A DNA stretch of 56,530 nucleotides from positions 1 through 56,530 of the forward strand of contig CALLIL010000018.1 of NCBI GenBank assembly GCA_938009755.1, given 5' to 3'. Under the pieces are notes generated by a model. The model searched no databases and was not told the DNA's origin. It saw only the letters and a program-made list of their open reading frames with translations. The number at the start of each line of letters is the position of its first letter. Within the stretch, counting starts at the first letter, position 1. The translations under genes were made by a program, and so were the position numbers. Below, in pieces: positions 44,829-53,369 of this stretch. This DNA comes from an uncultured Marinomonas sp. (GTDB lineage: Bacteria; Pseudomonadota; Gammaproteobacteria; Pseudomonadales; Marinomonadaceae).

Positions 44829-47386
44829 CCATTAGTTTACAGCGACGGTTACAGCAGCGGATTTCTTTGCTATTGATGGCTGTCTTTTTGTTAATCGCAT
44901 TCGCTGCGCTGTACTTTTTTGGTTCATTCAACCAATCAGCGATGCGTCAAAACTTGGTCTTGAAACATCAAATTATTGGGCAAGTGTTTAATGGTTACTT
45001 AAACCGCGCAGAAGATGAAATGAGCTTAATTACTCAAAATTTATCGTTAAGCCATTTTGAGCAAGGCAGAGAGCTCGATTTGTTATTTCGCCATCATGAA
45101 GTGTTGCTTTTTGGTGGGTTAGATTTTTTTTATATCGAATGGCGAGATAGGCCCAATGCCTTGGATCCGAGAGCTCAACTGTTTACGGCAATGGAATTTA
45201 AAGGCGCTTTGAATAAAGGGCTCGTTGGTAGTTGGGTGACTTTTCTAACAGACGACGCTGTTTTTTTAATGTACAAGAAAAAAATTGTGTCTGATATAGA
45301 TGAAAATAATGGCTACCTTTATGGCTTCATCTCGTTGAACGATAATTTAACCTTGGCAAATGAGTTATTGGATGGCGCTAAGGTTGATGAAGTGCGTATT
45401 TATGACGATCAAGAAAGGCTGTTACTAAAAGAGCACAAAAGAGATGTAAAACTTGCTGATAATGCATTGAATTCTATCATGCCTCTTAGAACCTCTGTGC
45501 AGACAAGTTTGTCTCTAGAGATTATTGAAAACCCAGGGCCATACTACTTGATATTGAAACAGTCTATTTCATTTATTCTTGTGATTGGTGGCGTACTCTT
45601 TACTTTTTTCCTTCTGTTTATACATCAAGCTCGGCACTCAATATTCATGCCTCTTAAAAAAATTGATTATCACAATAAAGGTGAGAGTGTTTATCAAGAG
45701 TTAGAACCCATTTACCGAAAAAGCCAGCAAGATAAAGCCTTTATAAAAGCCAGAAATGAACGTTTTGCATTGCTGATGAAATCAACACACTGTGCCATTA
45801 TTTTTTGTAATGAAGTGGCTGAAATTGAAGTGATGAATGTTGAAGCACAGGAGATTTTTCCTGATTCTGTCGATGCTCGAACCGTGTTTGATTTTATGCC
45901 GATATCAAGTCATCGCTCTATACAGCAAGCGCTCAAAGGCGAGGTGGGTGTGAGTTTCGATCTAACAATAGATTCGCTGCGTCGTTTGTATAAATGGCAA
46001 GCGTACTCTTTTATCAACGAAAGCTCTTATCAGGGTGCTTTATTGGTTGGACGAGATATCACCAAAGAAACCAGTTTGGTGTGGCAATTAGATCAGTTAC
46101 AACCGCTTTCTACGATAGCGAAAAAAACGGTTGATGCAGAATCCATGCTGAATGAATTGGCTTATTTGTCTGCTTTGCCTCATAACATAAAAGAAGGGCA
46201 GATCCAAAATTGGGTACGGTTATTCATGTCTGTTTTGGAAAAGCTTAAAGACACCGAAGAGGATATAAGCTACATCGCGATTGGAGATGTGTTGTCAGAA
46301 GAGAGCGCATTGATTATGACTACGATGGATATTGAGAGTAATCGGGCTTTTATTGACTGTCCGTTGGCCGTTGGCGCCAGAGTCATTGCCGTTGATTCTA
46401 ATATTAAAGGGTTGATTCGAGTCTTGTTAATGATGGTTTTATCCAACGATATGGAAGAGCGCTGTTTGGGTGTGCGTTTATCTGGTGACCAACTTACCAT
46501 TACCGCCATGCATGATATGGCATCTAGACGGTTATTTTCGTGGATGATTAAAACCTTGCTTAGTCATTTAGGCGGCCGTCAGAAAATATTGCAGAACAAT
46601 GCATTAGAGCTCGAATGGAAGGTACACGTTGAGGCTCCTGAGCAAGGCCCAGTTACGTTGCTCAACCAGAAAACCGTTGCGTGGATTGCAAATGATTATC
46701 CGCGTCCTGGTATGATCAGCGGCTCATTAAATCGTTTGAATCTGTCTATTGAGCACTATATTTCAACAGCGAGCTTTTTTACTCAGTCTGGTAATGTTTC
46801 GAAATTTGATGCCATCCTGATCGGTTGTGATCAAGATATTGGCTCGCAGCTTGAAGTCACCGAAGCGCTGAAATTGAAATATAAGCGTCATGATTTACCC
46901 ATTATTTGGATTAACAGCTTTCATATTGAAAGCCCAGACTCTGATGTTTTTGTATTGTCAGGCTGTCCATTTGACTATAGTTTGCAGAAAATCCTATCGG
47001 GCGCATTTAAGCGAGAACCAATGGTGTCTTTATTGCCTTTGCATAATGAAGAATCTTGGCTGCTCGTTGGTGGAAGCAGAGTGACAAAAGCGATCTGGCA
47101 TTCCGTACTAAGTGAGTATGACTTATTGGTGCAGTGGGTAAATGATTTGAATTACTCTAACGTGGCTTTGTCGTATCATACGGCGTTAACTGTCGTGCTG
47201 CTTGAACCTCAACCCCATGAATTGTTGCTGACACTGCAAAGCGAGTTCCCAAACATTCGGTTTTTCTCGATACAGAATTGGCCTAGCATGCCAGCTAATG
47301 TGAGGGTTTCTAATGTGGATAAACCTCATTCTAGTCAAGAAATACAGGCGTTTGCAGAGCAAGTAATGACACAGAGCAGAGCATGA
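44816..47386 (+). CDS. LuxQ-like sensor with degenerate kinase and receiver domains
   Basis: This 856-residue inner-membrane protein has TM1 (about 15-37), a LuxQ-like periplasmic sensor (about 38-245), TM2 (about 246-270), and a PAS domain (about 315-415). A coiled region follows where the His-box should be (440-475, no SHE-R-P motif), then an ATPase-like fold without N or G boxes (about 520-605) and two receiver-like domains (about 618-735 and 746-855). In the last, the acidic pair is replaced (LLVGGS) and the phosphorylation Asp is Glu797 (VVLLEPQ), yet the Lys in VDKPHS is kept. It overlaps the LuxP-like gene, its likely partner. It probably signals without phosphotransfer. Confidence 0.75.
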   Translation: MAEVTISLQRRLQQRISLLLMAVFLLIAFAALYFFGSFNQSAMRQNLVLKHQIIGQVFNGYLNRAEDEMSLITQNLSLSHFEQGRELDLLFRHHEVLLFGGLDFFYIEWRDRPNALDPRAQLFTAMEFKGALNKGLVGSWVTFLTDDAVFLMYKKKIVSDIDENNGYLYGFISLNDNLTLANELLDGAKVDEVRIYDDQERLLLKEHKRDVKLADNALNSIMPLRTSVQTSLSLEIIENPGPYYLILKQSISFILVIGGVLFTFFLLFIHQARHSIFMPLKKIDYHNKGESVYQELEPIYRKSQQDKAFIKARNERFALLMKSTHCAIIFCNEVAEIEVMNVEAQEIFPDSVDARTVFDFMPISSHRSIQQALKGEVGVSFDLTIDSLRRLYKWQAYSFINESSYQGALLVGRDITKETSLVWQLDQLQPLSTIAKKTVDAESMLNELAYLSALPHNIKEGQIQNWVRLFMSVLEKLKDTEEDISYIAIGDVLSEESALIMTTMDIESNRAFIDCPLAVGARVIAVDSNIKGLIRVLLMMVLSNDMEERCLGVRLSGDQLTITAMHDMASRRLFSWMIKTLLSHLGGRQKILQNNALELEWKVHVEAPEQGPVTLLNQKTVAWIANDYPRPGMISGSLNRLNLSIEHYISTASFFTQSGNVSKFDAILIGCDQDIGSQLEVTEALKLKYKRHDLPIIWINSFHIESPDSDVFVLSGCPFDYSLQKILSGAFKREPMVSLLPLHNEESWLLVGGSRVTKAIWHSVLSEYDLLVQWVNDLNYSNVALSYHTALTVVLLEPQPHELLLTLQSEFPNIRFFSIQNWPSMPANVRVSNVDKPHSSQEIQAFAEQVMTQSRA

Positions 47387-47426
47387 TTTTAATGAATGAA
47401 TACAGTATGAGTTTTAGGAGTACAGA

Positions 47427-48119
47427 ATGAGTGTTATTGGTCTGATTGGTGCGATGGACGAAGAAGTGGCTGTTATCAAAGCATGGATGACAGATGTTCG
47501 AGAAGAGAGTATTGCAGGTTGTGATTTCTTTCTTGGCCATTTTGAAGGAAAAGACGTTGTATTGTTGAAGTCTGGCATTGGAAAAATCAACGCGGCCGTT
47601 TCAACGACGTTGTTATTGTCTCAATATAAGCCTGAATATGTGATTAACATCGGCTCGGCTGGTGGTTTTGATCCAGACCTTAATGTAGGCGATGTCGTTA
47701 TTTCTGATCAGGTTGTGCATCATGATGTCGATGTGACTGCGTTTGGTTATGTGATGGGACAAGTGCCGAATATGCCGGCGACTTATGCTGCCGATCAAAC
47801 CCTCATTGATCAGGCAAAAGCCGCGGTAGCGTCCGTTACAACAATTCAAGCAAAAGTCGGTCTGATCGGTACGGGCGATAGCTTTATGAATGATCCTGTC
47901 CGTGTGGAATCTGTGCGAGCTACCTTTCCGGATCTGGTTGCTGTTGAGATGGAAGCGGCCGCGGTAGCTCAAGTGTGTTTTAAATTTGAAACGCCTTTTG
48001 TTGTTGTGCGTTCTTTATCGGATATTGCCGGTAAAGAGTCTCCTCAAAGCTTTGAAGAATACCTGAAAGTAGCGGCTGAAAACTCCTCGCTGATGATTCA
48101 AGCAATGCTGAGAGGCTGA
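47427..48119 (+). CDS. mtnN: 5'-methylthioadenosine/S-adenosylhomocysteine nucleosidase
   Basis: This 230-residue enzyme (Pfs) splits SAH and MTA, recycling by-products of SAM use; from SAH it gives the precursor of AI-2 where LuxS is present. Motifs are IGLIGAMDEEVAVI, SGIGKINAAVSTT, NIGSAGGF, GDSFMND, VAVEMEAAAVAQVC and VVRSLSDIAG (catalytic Asp). AGGAG precedes the ATG. It lies 40 bases after the LuxQ-like gene and shares a base with the next gene (TGATG). Confidence 0.95.
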   Translation: MSVIGLIGAMDEEVAVIKAWMTDVREESIAGCDFFLGHFEGKDVVLLKSGIGKINAAVSTTLLLSQYKPEYVINIGSAGGFDPDLNVGDVVISDQVVHHDVDVTAFGYVMGQVPNMPATYAADQTLIDQAKAAVASVTTIQAKVGLIGTGDSFMNDPVRVESVRATFPDLVAVEMEAAAVAQVCFKFETPFVVVRSLSDIAGKESPQSFEEYLKVAAENSSLMIQAMLRG

Positions 48120-49150
48120 TGAAAAAGGCAATGCACAAGCTGTGTCGTTGGAAGCGTGTTCACAGTGCAATGTTTTGTTTTAGTGTACTGTTCTCTTCCC
48201 TTGTTTGTGCTAACGACGCCATAAATAATACGGCGTCGTTAGCTGCAGATGAAGTGGAACAAGATAATGAAGAAGAGCTCCCTTGGTGGCAAGACACACA
48301 TCATGTCATGTCGAGAACCATAGGTGGCTGGTCTAACAATATGGATGCCTTCTTATCGGGCAGACCCAGTTTGGGGGCTTCAGAAAGTCAGATTCAAATG
48401 CGCTTTGGTTCCATCTTCAATGAAGGCGGTATTACAGAAGAAAACACTTCTGGCTTTTTTAACCTCAATGCACAATTAAAGCTCCCAAATACGCAAGATA
48501 GGTTGCGCTTAGTCATTGAGTCTGATGGCAACGCCTTAACACCTGAGAATGTTCGTGGTGAATCAACAGAAGGCGATAGTGTGATCAGTTCGGCTTTTCA
48601 ATCGAGCTTTTCAACCGCGGTGCGGTTTGTAAAATCAGACTTAGGCGCGGATTTTGACCTTGGTGTGTTGATCGACTTTCCTTTTGATCCTTTTATGCGT
48701 TTGCGCTTCTCTCAAGGTCATGAGTACTCAAACTGGCAGTGGTGGCAGAAGCAAGAAGCTTTTGCTTATTATTCTGATGGTGTTGGTGCTCGTTATGGCA
48801 TTGGCGCTAGCCATCAAGTGACAGAAAACCTGAATTATGGTGCGGATTTTAGTACGGTTTGGCTCGATCAAGACGGGCTTTTTTATACGCGAGAAAACTT
48901 TTTTCTACACCATGTCATCAATGAAAAGAATCAATTCAGCTATCAGCTTAGTTTTTTGCAATCGGGAGAGCATTTTGTTGAGCCAGACACTGTCTTATAT
49001 AACTTGCAGTATGAGCGATTTATTTATCAAGACTGGTTAATTGGGCAAATAAAACCACAGTTTACTCATGAATCGGAAAATGACTTTGAAGGTGAGTTTT
49101 CATTAACCCTGTCTATGGCCATTTTGTTAGGTCCTGAATATTTGCACTGA
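48119..49150 (+). CDS. Predicted outer-membrane beta-barrel protein, unknown function
   Basis: This 343-residue protein has a signal peptide (cleavage near SLVCA-NDAIN), an acidic spacer, and then many alternating amphipathic strands with aromatic residues (GFFNLNAQLKLP, FDLGVLIDFPFDPFMRLRFSQG, LNYGADFSTVWLDQDG, QFSYQLSFLQSG). It ends in a short aromatic/hydrophobic stretch. That suggests a small outer-membrane barrel, but no named family is recognised. Its ATG overlaps the mtnN stop by one base, so it is translated with mtnN and is the last gene of the luxPQ-like operon. Confidence 0.65.
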   Translation: MKKAMHKLCRWKRVHSAMFCFSVLFSSLVCANDAINNTASLAADEVEQDNEEELPWWQDTHHVMSRTIGGWSNNMDAFLSGRPSLGASESQIQMRFGSIFNEGGITEENTSGFFNLNAQLKLPNTQDRLRLVIESDGNALTPENVRGESTEGDSVISSAFQSSFSTAVRFVKSDLGADFDLGVLIDFPFDPFMRLRFSQGHEYSNWQWWQKQEAFAYYSDGVGARYGIGASHQVTENLNYGADFSTVWLDQDGLFYTRENFFLHHVINEKNQFSYQLSFLQSGEHFVEPDTVLYNLQYERFIYQDWLIGQIKPQFTHESENDFEGEFSLTLSMAILLGPEYLH

Positions 49151-49296
49151 CTTTCATCGATGGATTTTAATGGCTGATTAGATTTGTGCTGGTGGAACTC
49201 GTATAATGCCGCGCGTTATCGTCGACCAAGGGCAATAACCATTTTATTATTTTTTAGGACAGTTCGTTTCTATCACTTCCAAGAGAGCCAGCAGCC

Positions 49297-50400
49297 ATGA
49301 GACCGGATCAGATCAAACCAGAAATGTATGAACAACAGCTGCAAGCTAAGCAGGCAGAGCTGGCAGAATTAATGTCGTCTCTTTCTTTGCCTGAAATGGA
49401 AGTGTACGCAAGCAAACCATCTCATTACCGAATGAGAGCAGAATTTCGTATTTGGCATGATGGCGATGACTTATTTTACGCCATGTTTGACTCTGCAGAT
49501 CCGAGAACGCCTATTCGAACTGATCAATTTCTTGCTGCATCTGAACAAATTAATGCGCTTATGCCAAAGCTTCTTGATGCGGTACGTGACGTGCCTATTT
49601 TACGCCATAAGCTTTTTCAGGTGGACTTTCTGACCACTACAACAGGCGAAGCTTTGATTAGCTTGCTTTACCATAAGCCAATTGATGAAGAGTGGAATGC
49701 GGCGGCTAAGCTATTAGATCGTGCTTTTCCTGCGTGCCATTTTATCGGCCGTAGTCGTAAGAAGAAGCAAATCCTTACTCGTGATTTTGTGATGGAAACA
49801 CTCACCGTACACGGTGAAAAATATCATTATCAACAAGTTGAAAATAGCTTTACTCAGCCTAATGCCGGCATCAGTGAAAAAATGTTGGAATGGGCGCTTG
49901 ATGTGACTGAAAATGCGTCGGGTGATTTGCTAGAAATGTATTGTGGTAATGGAAATTTTTCAATTCCTCTAGCGCGACGTTTTGATCGGGTTGTCGCTAC
50001 TGAAATATCAAAGGTGTCAGTAAACTCTGCGCAACTTAATATTGCGATGAATGGGATGAAGAATATCCAAGTCGTGAAAATGGCAAGTGAAGATGTTTCG
50101 GCCGCCTTGAATGGCGATGTGGAACTGCCGAAAAGCTTAGTCCAAGCAGGTGTGAGTGAACTGTCTCCTTCCGTTGTGTTGGTGGATCCACCGAGAGCTG
50201 GATTGGATGATGCGACAGTAGAATTAATACGAAAAATTGATTCTATTCTTTATGTTTCTTGTAACCCTGAAACGTTGAAAGCGAATTTAGAAGCCTTGTC
50301 TACCACTCATGATGTAGTTCGTTATGCCATGTTTGATCAATTCCCTTATACGCATCATGTGGAAACTGCCGTTTACTTGACGAGAAAAGCGCAATTATAA
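49297..50400 (+). CDS. trmA: tRNA (uracil54-C5)-methyltransferase
   Basis: This 367-residue SAM-dependent enzyme makes T54 in tRNA. It shows SKPSHYRMRAEFRIWHDG, LEMYCGNGNFSIPLA (SAM site), VDPPRAGLDD, the catalytic Cys in YVSCNPETL, and the C-terminal HHVETAVYL with the general-base Glu. TrmA is favoured over RlmC/RlmD because there is no TRAM domain and no iron-sulfur cysteine cluster. The ATG follows a weak GAGAG site. It has its own upstream region. Confidence 0.95.
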   Translation: MRPDQIKPEMYEQQLQAKQAELAELMSSLSLPEMEVYASKPSHYRMRAEFRIWHDGDDLFYAMFDSADPRTPIRTDQFLAASEQINALMPKLLDAVRDVPILRHKLFQVDFLTTTTGEALISLLYHKPIDEEWNAAAKLLDRAFPACHFIGRSRKKKQILTRDFVMETLTVHGEKYHYQQVENSFTQPNAGISEKMLEWALDVTENASGDLLEMYCGNGNFSIPLARRFDRVVATEISKVSVNSAQLNIAMNGMKNIQVVKMASEDVSAALNGDVELPKSLVQAGVSELSPSVVLVDPPRAGLDDATVELIRKIDSILYVSCNPETLKANLEALSTTHDVVRYAMFDQFPYTHHVETAVYLTRKAQL

Positions 50401-50411
50401 AGGAGTTAACC

Positions 50412-50449
50412 AGGAAGGCTGATATACCGCATTTTTTATGAGCCTTCCT
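50412..50449 (+). terminator. Possible terminator hairpin after trmA
   Basis: Perfect 9-bp arms AGGAAGGCT and AGCCTTCCT with a 20-base loop begin 12 bases after the trmA stop. Only CTCTTGTTAT follows, so efficiency is doubtful. Confidence 0.45.
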
Positions 50450-50555
50450 CTTGTTATAATGAAATACATTCTTATAACGACATAAAATTGCCTATTATTT
50501 TGTGTTAGCATAAGCACCAAATTTCCCCCACCACAATAGAGAAGTTAAACAAGCC

Positions 50556-51785
50556 ATGAGTAACAACTCACTAGACAAAGATAAAATTAAGATCTTGTTG
50601 TTAGAAGGTGTTCATCAATCTGCGATTGAAGCATTAAATGACGCTGGCTATACCAACATTGAATATCACAAAACAGCATTGGCGGAAGATGAGCTTATCG
50701 AGAAAATCTCGGAAGCGCACTTTATTGGTATTCGTTCTCGTACGCAGTTAACAGCCAAAGTATTGGAGCACGCGAATAAGTTGGTGAGTATCGGTTGTTT
50801 TTGTATCGGTACAAATCAGGTGGATCTGGATGCGGCAAGTTCCAAAGGCATTGTTGTCTTTAATGCACCTTACTCTAATACTCGTAGTGTTGCGGAGTTG
50901 GCACTGGGCCAATTGATTCTATTACTGCGTGCTATTCCTGCTAAAAATGCCGCGTGTCATCGTGGTGGTTGGATTAAGTCCGCTGTTGGTTCTTATGAAA
51001 CTCGTGGTAAGCGATTGGGTATCATAGGCTACGGTAGCATTGGTACTCAGTTGAGTGTGTTGGCTGAGTCTCTTGGTATGGAAGTGTGCTTCTACGATAT
51101 CGTGACTAAATTGCCACTAGGTAATGCGCGTCAGATCAAGAGTTTGAAAGAGCTGCTGTCTACGAGTGATGTGATCAGTTTGCATGTGCCTGAAACAAAC
51201 TCGACGAAATTGATGATTGGTGCAAAAGAAGTTTCTCAAATGAAGAAAGGCGCTATCTTTATGAATGCTTCTCGTGGAACCGTTGCTGATTTAGACGCCG
51301 TTGCTGATGCGATTAAAGCGGGTGATTTGGCGGGTGCCGCTGTGGATGTATTCCCAGTTGAACCAAAAGGCAATACAGAAGAATTCGTTTCACCATTGCG
51401 TGGCTTAGATAACGTGATTCTAACGCCTCATATTGGTGGTAGCACAATGGAAGCACAAGAGAATATTGGTATCGAAGTCGCTGAGAAGTTGATCAAATAT
51501 TCTGATGTAGGTACGACGATTGCGGCTGTTAACTTTCCTGAAGTTGCATTGCCTGCACAATCAGACAATCATCGTCTTTTGCATATTCATGAAAACCGTC
51601 CTGGCGTACTGTCAAAAATCAACGCTATTTTCTCAGATAACAACATCAATATTACAGGCCAATATCTTCGTACGACGGAAAAATTGGGATATATGGTAAT
51701 GGATGTAGATGCAGACGAAGGGCATTTGGCGCTTGAGAAGCTTAAAGAAGTTGAAGGTACCGTAAAAGCACGCGTACTGTTCTAA
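50556..51785 (+). CDS. serA: D-3-phosphoglycerate dehydrogenase
   Basis: This 409-residue enzyme starts serine synthesis from 3-phosphoglycerate. It has the substrate domain (GIRSRTQLTAKVL), the NAD-binding LGIIGYGSIGTQ, the catalytic Arg in MNASRGTVADLDA, His in LTPHIGGST, and a C-terminal ACT domain (HENRPGVLSKINAIFSDNNINI), which implies feedback by serine. The length matches the E. coli form. A terminator follows. Confidence 0.96.
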   Translation: MSNNSLDKDKIKILLLEGVHQSAIEALNDAGYTNIEYHKTALAEDELIEKISEAHFIGIRSRTQLTAKVLEHANKLVSIGCFCIGTNQVDLDAASSKGIVVFNAPYSNTRSVAELALGQLILLLRAIPAKNAACHRGGWIKSAVGSYETRGKRLGIIGYGSIGTQLSVLAESLGMEVCFYDIVTKLPLGNARQIKSLKELLSTSDVISLHVPETNSTKLMIGAKEVSQMKKGAIFMNASRGTVADLDAVADAIKAGDLAGAAVDVFPVEPKGNTEEFVSPLRGLDNVILTPHIGGSTMEAQENIGIEVAEKLIKYSDVGTTIAAVNFPEVALPAQSDNHRLLHIHENRPGVLSKINAIFSDNNINITGQYLRTTEKLGYMVMDVDADEGHLALEKLKEVEGTVKARVLF

Positions 51786-51813
51786 ACTTAAGTTCTGAGT
51801 CCGAGTGATGAAT

Positions 51814-51846
51814 AAAAAAATCCAGCCAATATGGCTGGATTTTTTT
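51814..51846 (+). terminator. Rho-independent terminator after serA
   Basis: A perfect stem AATCCAGCC / GGCTGGATT with an AATAT loop is flanked by A and T runs. Confidence 0.95.
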
Positions 51847-52181
51847 ATGCTTAATTGATAGCCAAAAAAGCAATTGCTTGGGGAGGTATAAATTAGTGGG
51901 TTGTTTAAAGGTTTTATGTATTCTATTAATTAGAGTGTAGCCGATAGCCGTGATTAGAAAATCATAATTTTGCCTCATAGCGACACAATTTTGCTTATTA
52001 GTGCATTATTATTTTTTCATCTTTATATGCAATCAAAAAAGCTGGCGTGGTAACTTTTTCGTCATTATTTTGTAATAGAGTAAAAATCATATTAGGCAAA
52101 GGCTTAATAGATGTCATATTGAATGACTTGATACCCGTTTATAGAAAACATGAACCATTACTAAACTAAAGGAGTTAACCA
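51847..52181 (+). other. Intergenic region upstream of the polyamine transporter operon
   Basis: This AT-rich stretch holds no convincing gene. It should carry the promoter of the potD-like operon. The last bases contain the strong GGAG ribosome site (52172-52175). No clear operator or riboswitch was recognised, although the long region leaves room for regulation. Confidence 0.5.
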
Positions 52182-53294
52182 ATGACTTTTTCTCGTCGTC
52201 AATTTGTTAAGGGCGCGTCGGTGGCAGGCGCTATTGCTGCAACACCGCTCATGCTCAATAAAGCCGTAGCGGCTAATAAAGAGCTGAGAATTTACGCTTG
52301 GGCTGGTTACATTACAGATGAAATGCTGAAAGACTTCAAAGAAAAAACTGGCATTAATGCGACTTTCACTCCATATGGTACAAATGATGAGTTGCTAAAC
52401 TCACTGCGTGCTTCAGATGGGACAGGGTTTGATATCATCATGCCAACGGTTGACCGTGTGCCTGGTTATGTCGATTATGATTTAATTCAACCTCTTGATG
52501 TGAAGAGAATCAACTGGGATGGTTGTTTAGAGAGCGCTTTGTCTGGCTCAGATGTTGGTGGGGTTGTGAACGGTAAGCGTTACTTTGCCCCTTCTGATTG
52601 GGGAACTGAGGCCATTGCTTATAACAAAGACTATGCAGATGTAGATCCTAATAACTTGAGTTATGGTGATTTGTGGAAGCCTGAGCATGAAGGCGGCGTT
52701 ACAGTTCGAGGCCATTCTGCTCTAGTTGGTATTGGTTTATGGTTAGAGCAAGCGGGCAAATTGCCGTACCCGTTGCTTGATTCGTACAAAAACGAAAAAG
52801 CGATGCGAGCAAACTTTGATGTTATCTTAAAAGTTGCATCAGAGCACAAAAGTTCTCTTGCTCAGTTCTGGTCAACGGCTAATGAAGCGCAAGGCGCATT
52901 CCGTGCTAATGGCGCTATTATTGGTCAAACATGGGACAGCACTGCGTTCAAATTGCAGTCAGAGGGCGAATCAATTGCTTATGGTGCGCCAAAAGAGGGT
53001 GCGTTGGCTTGGATGGAAGGTTTTGTTATACCTAAGAATGCCAATAATATTGATTCGGTTTATGAATTCATTAATTGGTATTACACCCCTGAAGCAGGTG
53101 CAATGTTTGTAAAAGCAACAGGTTATAACACTACTTCTAAAGGAGCTGATGAGCTGCTTCCTACAGAAGTTAAGAAATTCTTCCAAGATTCTTACAACAG
53201 AGACGACCTTGCTAATCTTTGGTGGTGGCCTATTCAAGAGCCTTGGTATGTTGCTCTACGTAATGAATATCAAGACCGCTACTTGTCGGCATAA
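52182..53294 (+). CDS. potD: Spermidine/putrescine-type ABC transporter substrate-binding protein
   Basis: This 370-residue periplasmic protein is of the PotD/PotF family: ELRIYAWAGYITDEMLKDFKEKTGI at the start of the mature part, GFDIIMPTVDRVPGY, YFAPSDWGTEAIAYN and EGFVIPKNANNIDSVYEFINW. The leader SRRQFVKGASVAGAIAATP is a twin-arginine (Tat) signal rather than the usual Sec type. The substrate may be a polyamine or a related amine. It heads potD-potA-potB-potC, with a strong hairpin after its stop. Confidence 0.88.
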   Translation: MTFSRRQFVKGASVAGAIAATPLMLNKAVAANKELRIYAWAGYITDEMLKDFKEKTGINATFTPYGTNDELLNSLRASDGTGFDIIMPTVDRVPGYVDYDLIQPLDVKRINWDGCLESALSGSDVGGVVNGKRYFAPSDWGTEAIAYNKDYADVDPNNLSYGDLWKPEHEGGVTVRGHSALVGIGLWLEQAGKLPYPLLDSYKNEKAMRANFDVILKVASEHKSSLAQFWSTANEAQGAFRANGAIIGQTWDSTAFKLQSEGESIAYGAPKEGALAWMEGFVIPKNANNIDSVYEFINWYYTPEAGAMFVKATGYNTTSKGADELLPTEVKKFFQDSYNRDDLANLWWWPIQEPWYVALRNEYQDRYLSA

Positions 53295-53302
53295 AACCGA
53301 GT

Positions 53303-53337
53303 AAGACCTCTTGTTGTTTGGTTCTGCAAGAGGTCTT
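53303..53337 (+). terminator. Strong hairpin between potD and potA
   Basis: Perfect 11-bp arms AAGACCTCTTG / CAAGAGGTCTT with a 13-base loop lie 9 bases after the potD stop. No T-tract follows. Such hairpins often protect the mRNA of abundant binding proteins and reduce expression of the genes behind; that role here is inference. Confidence 0.7.
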
Positions 53338-53369
53338 CATATTCTAAGAAAAACATCAGAGAGAGAAGT

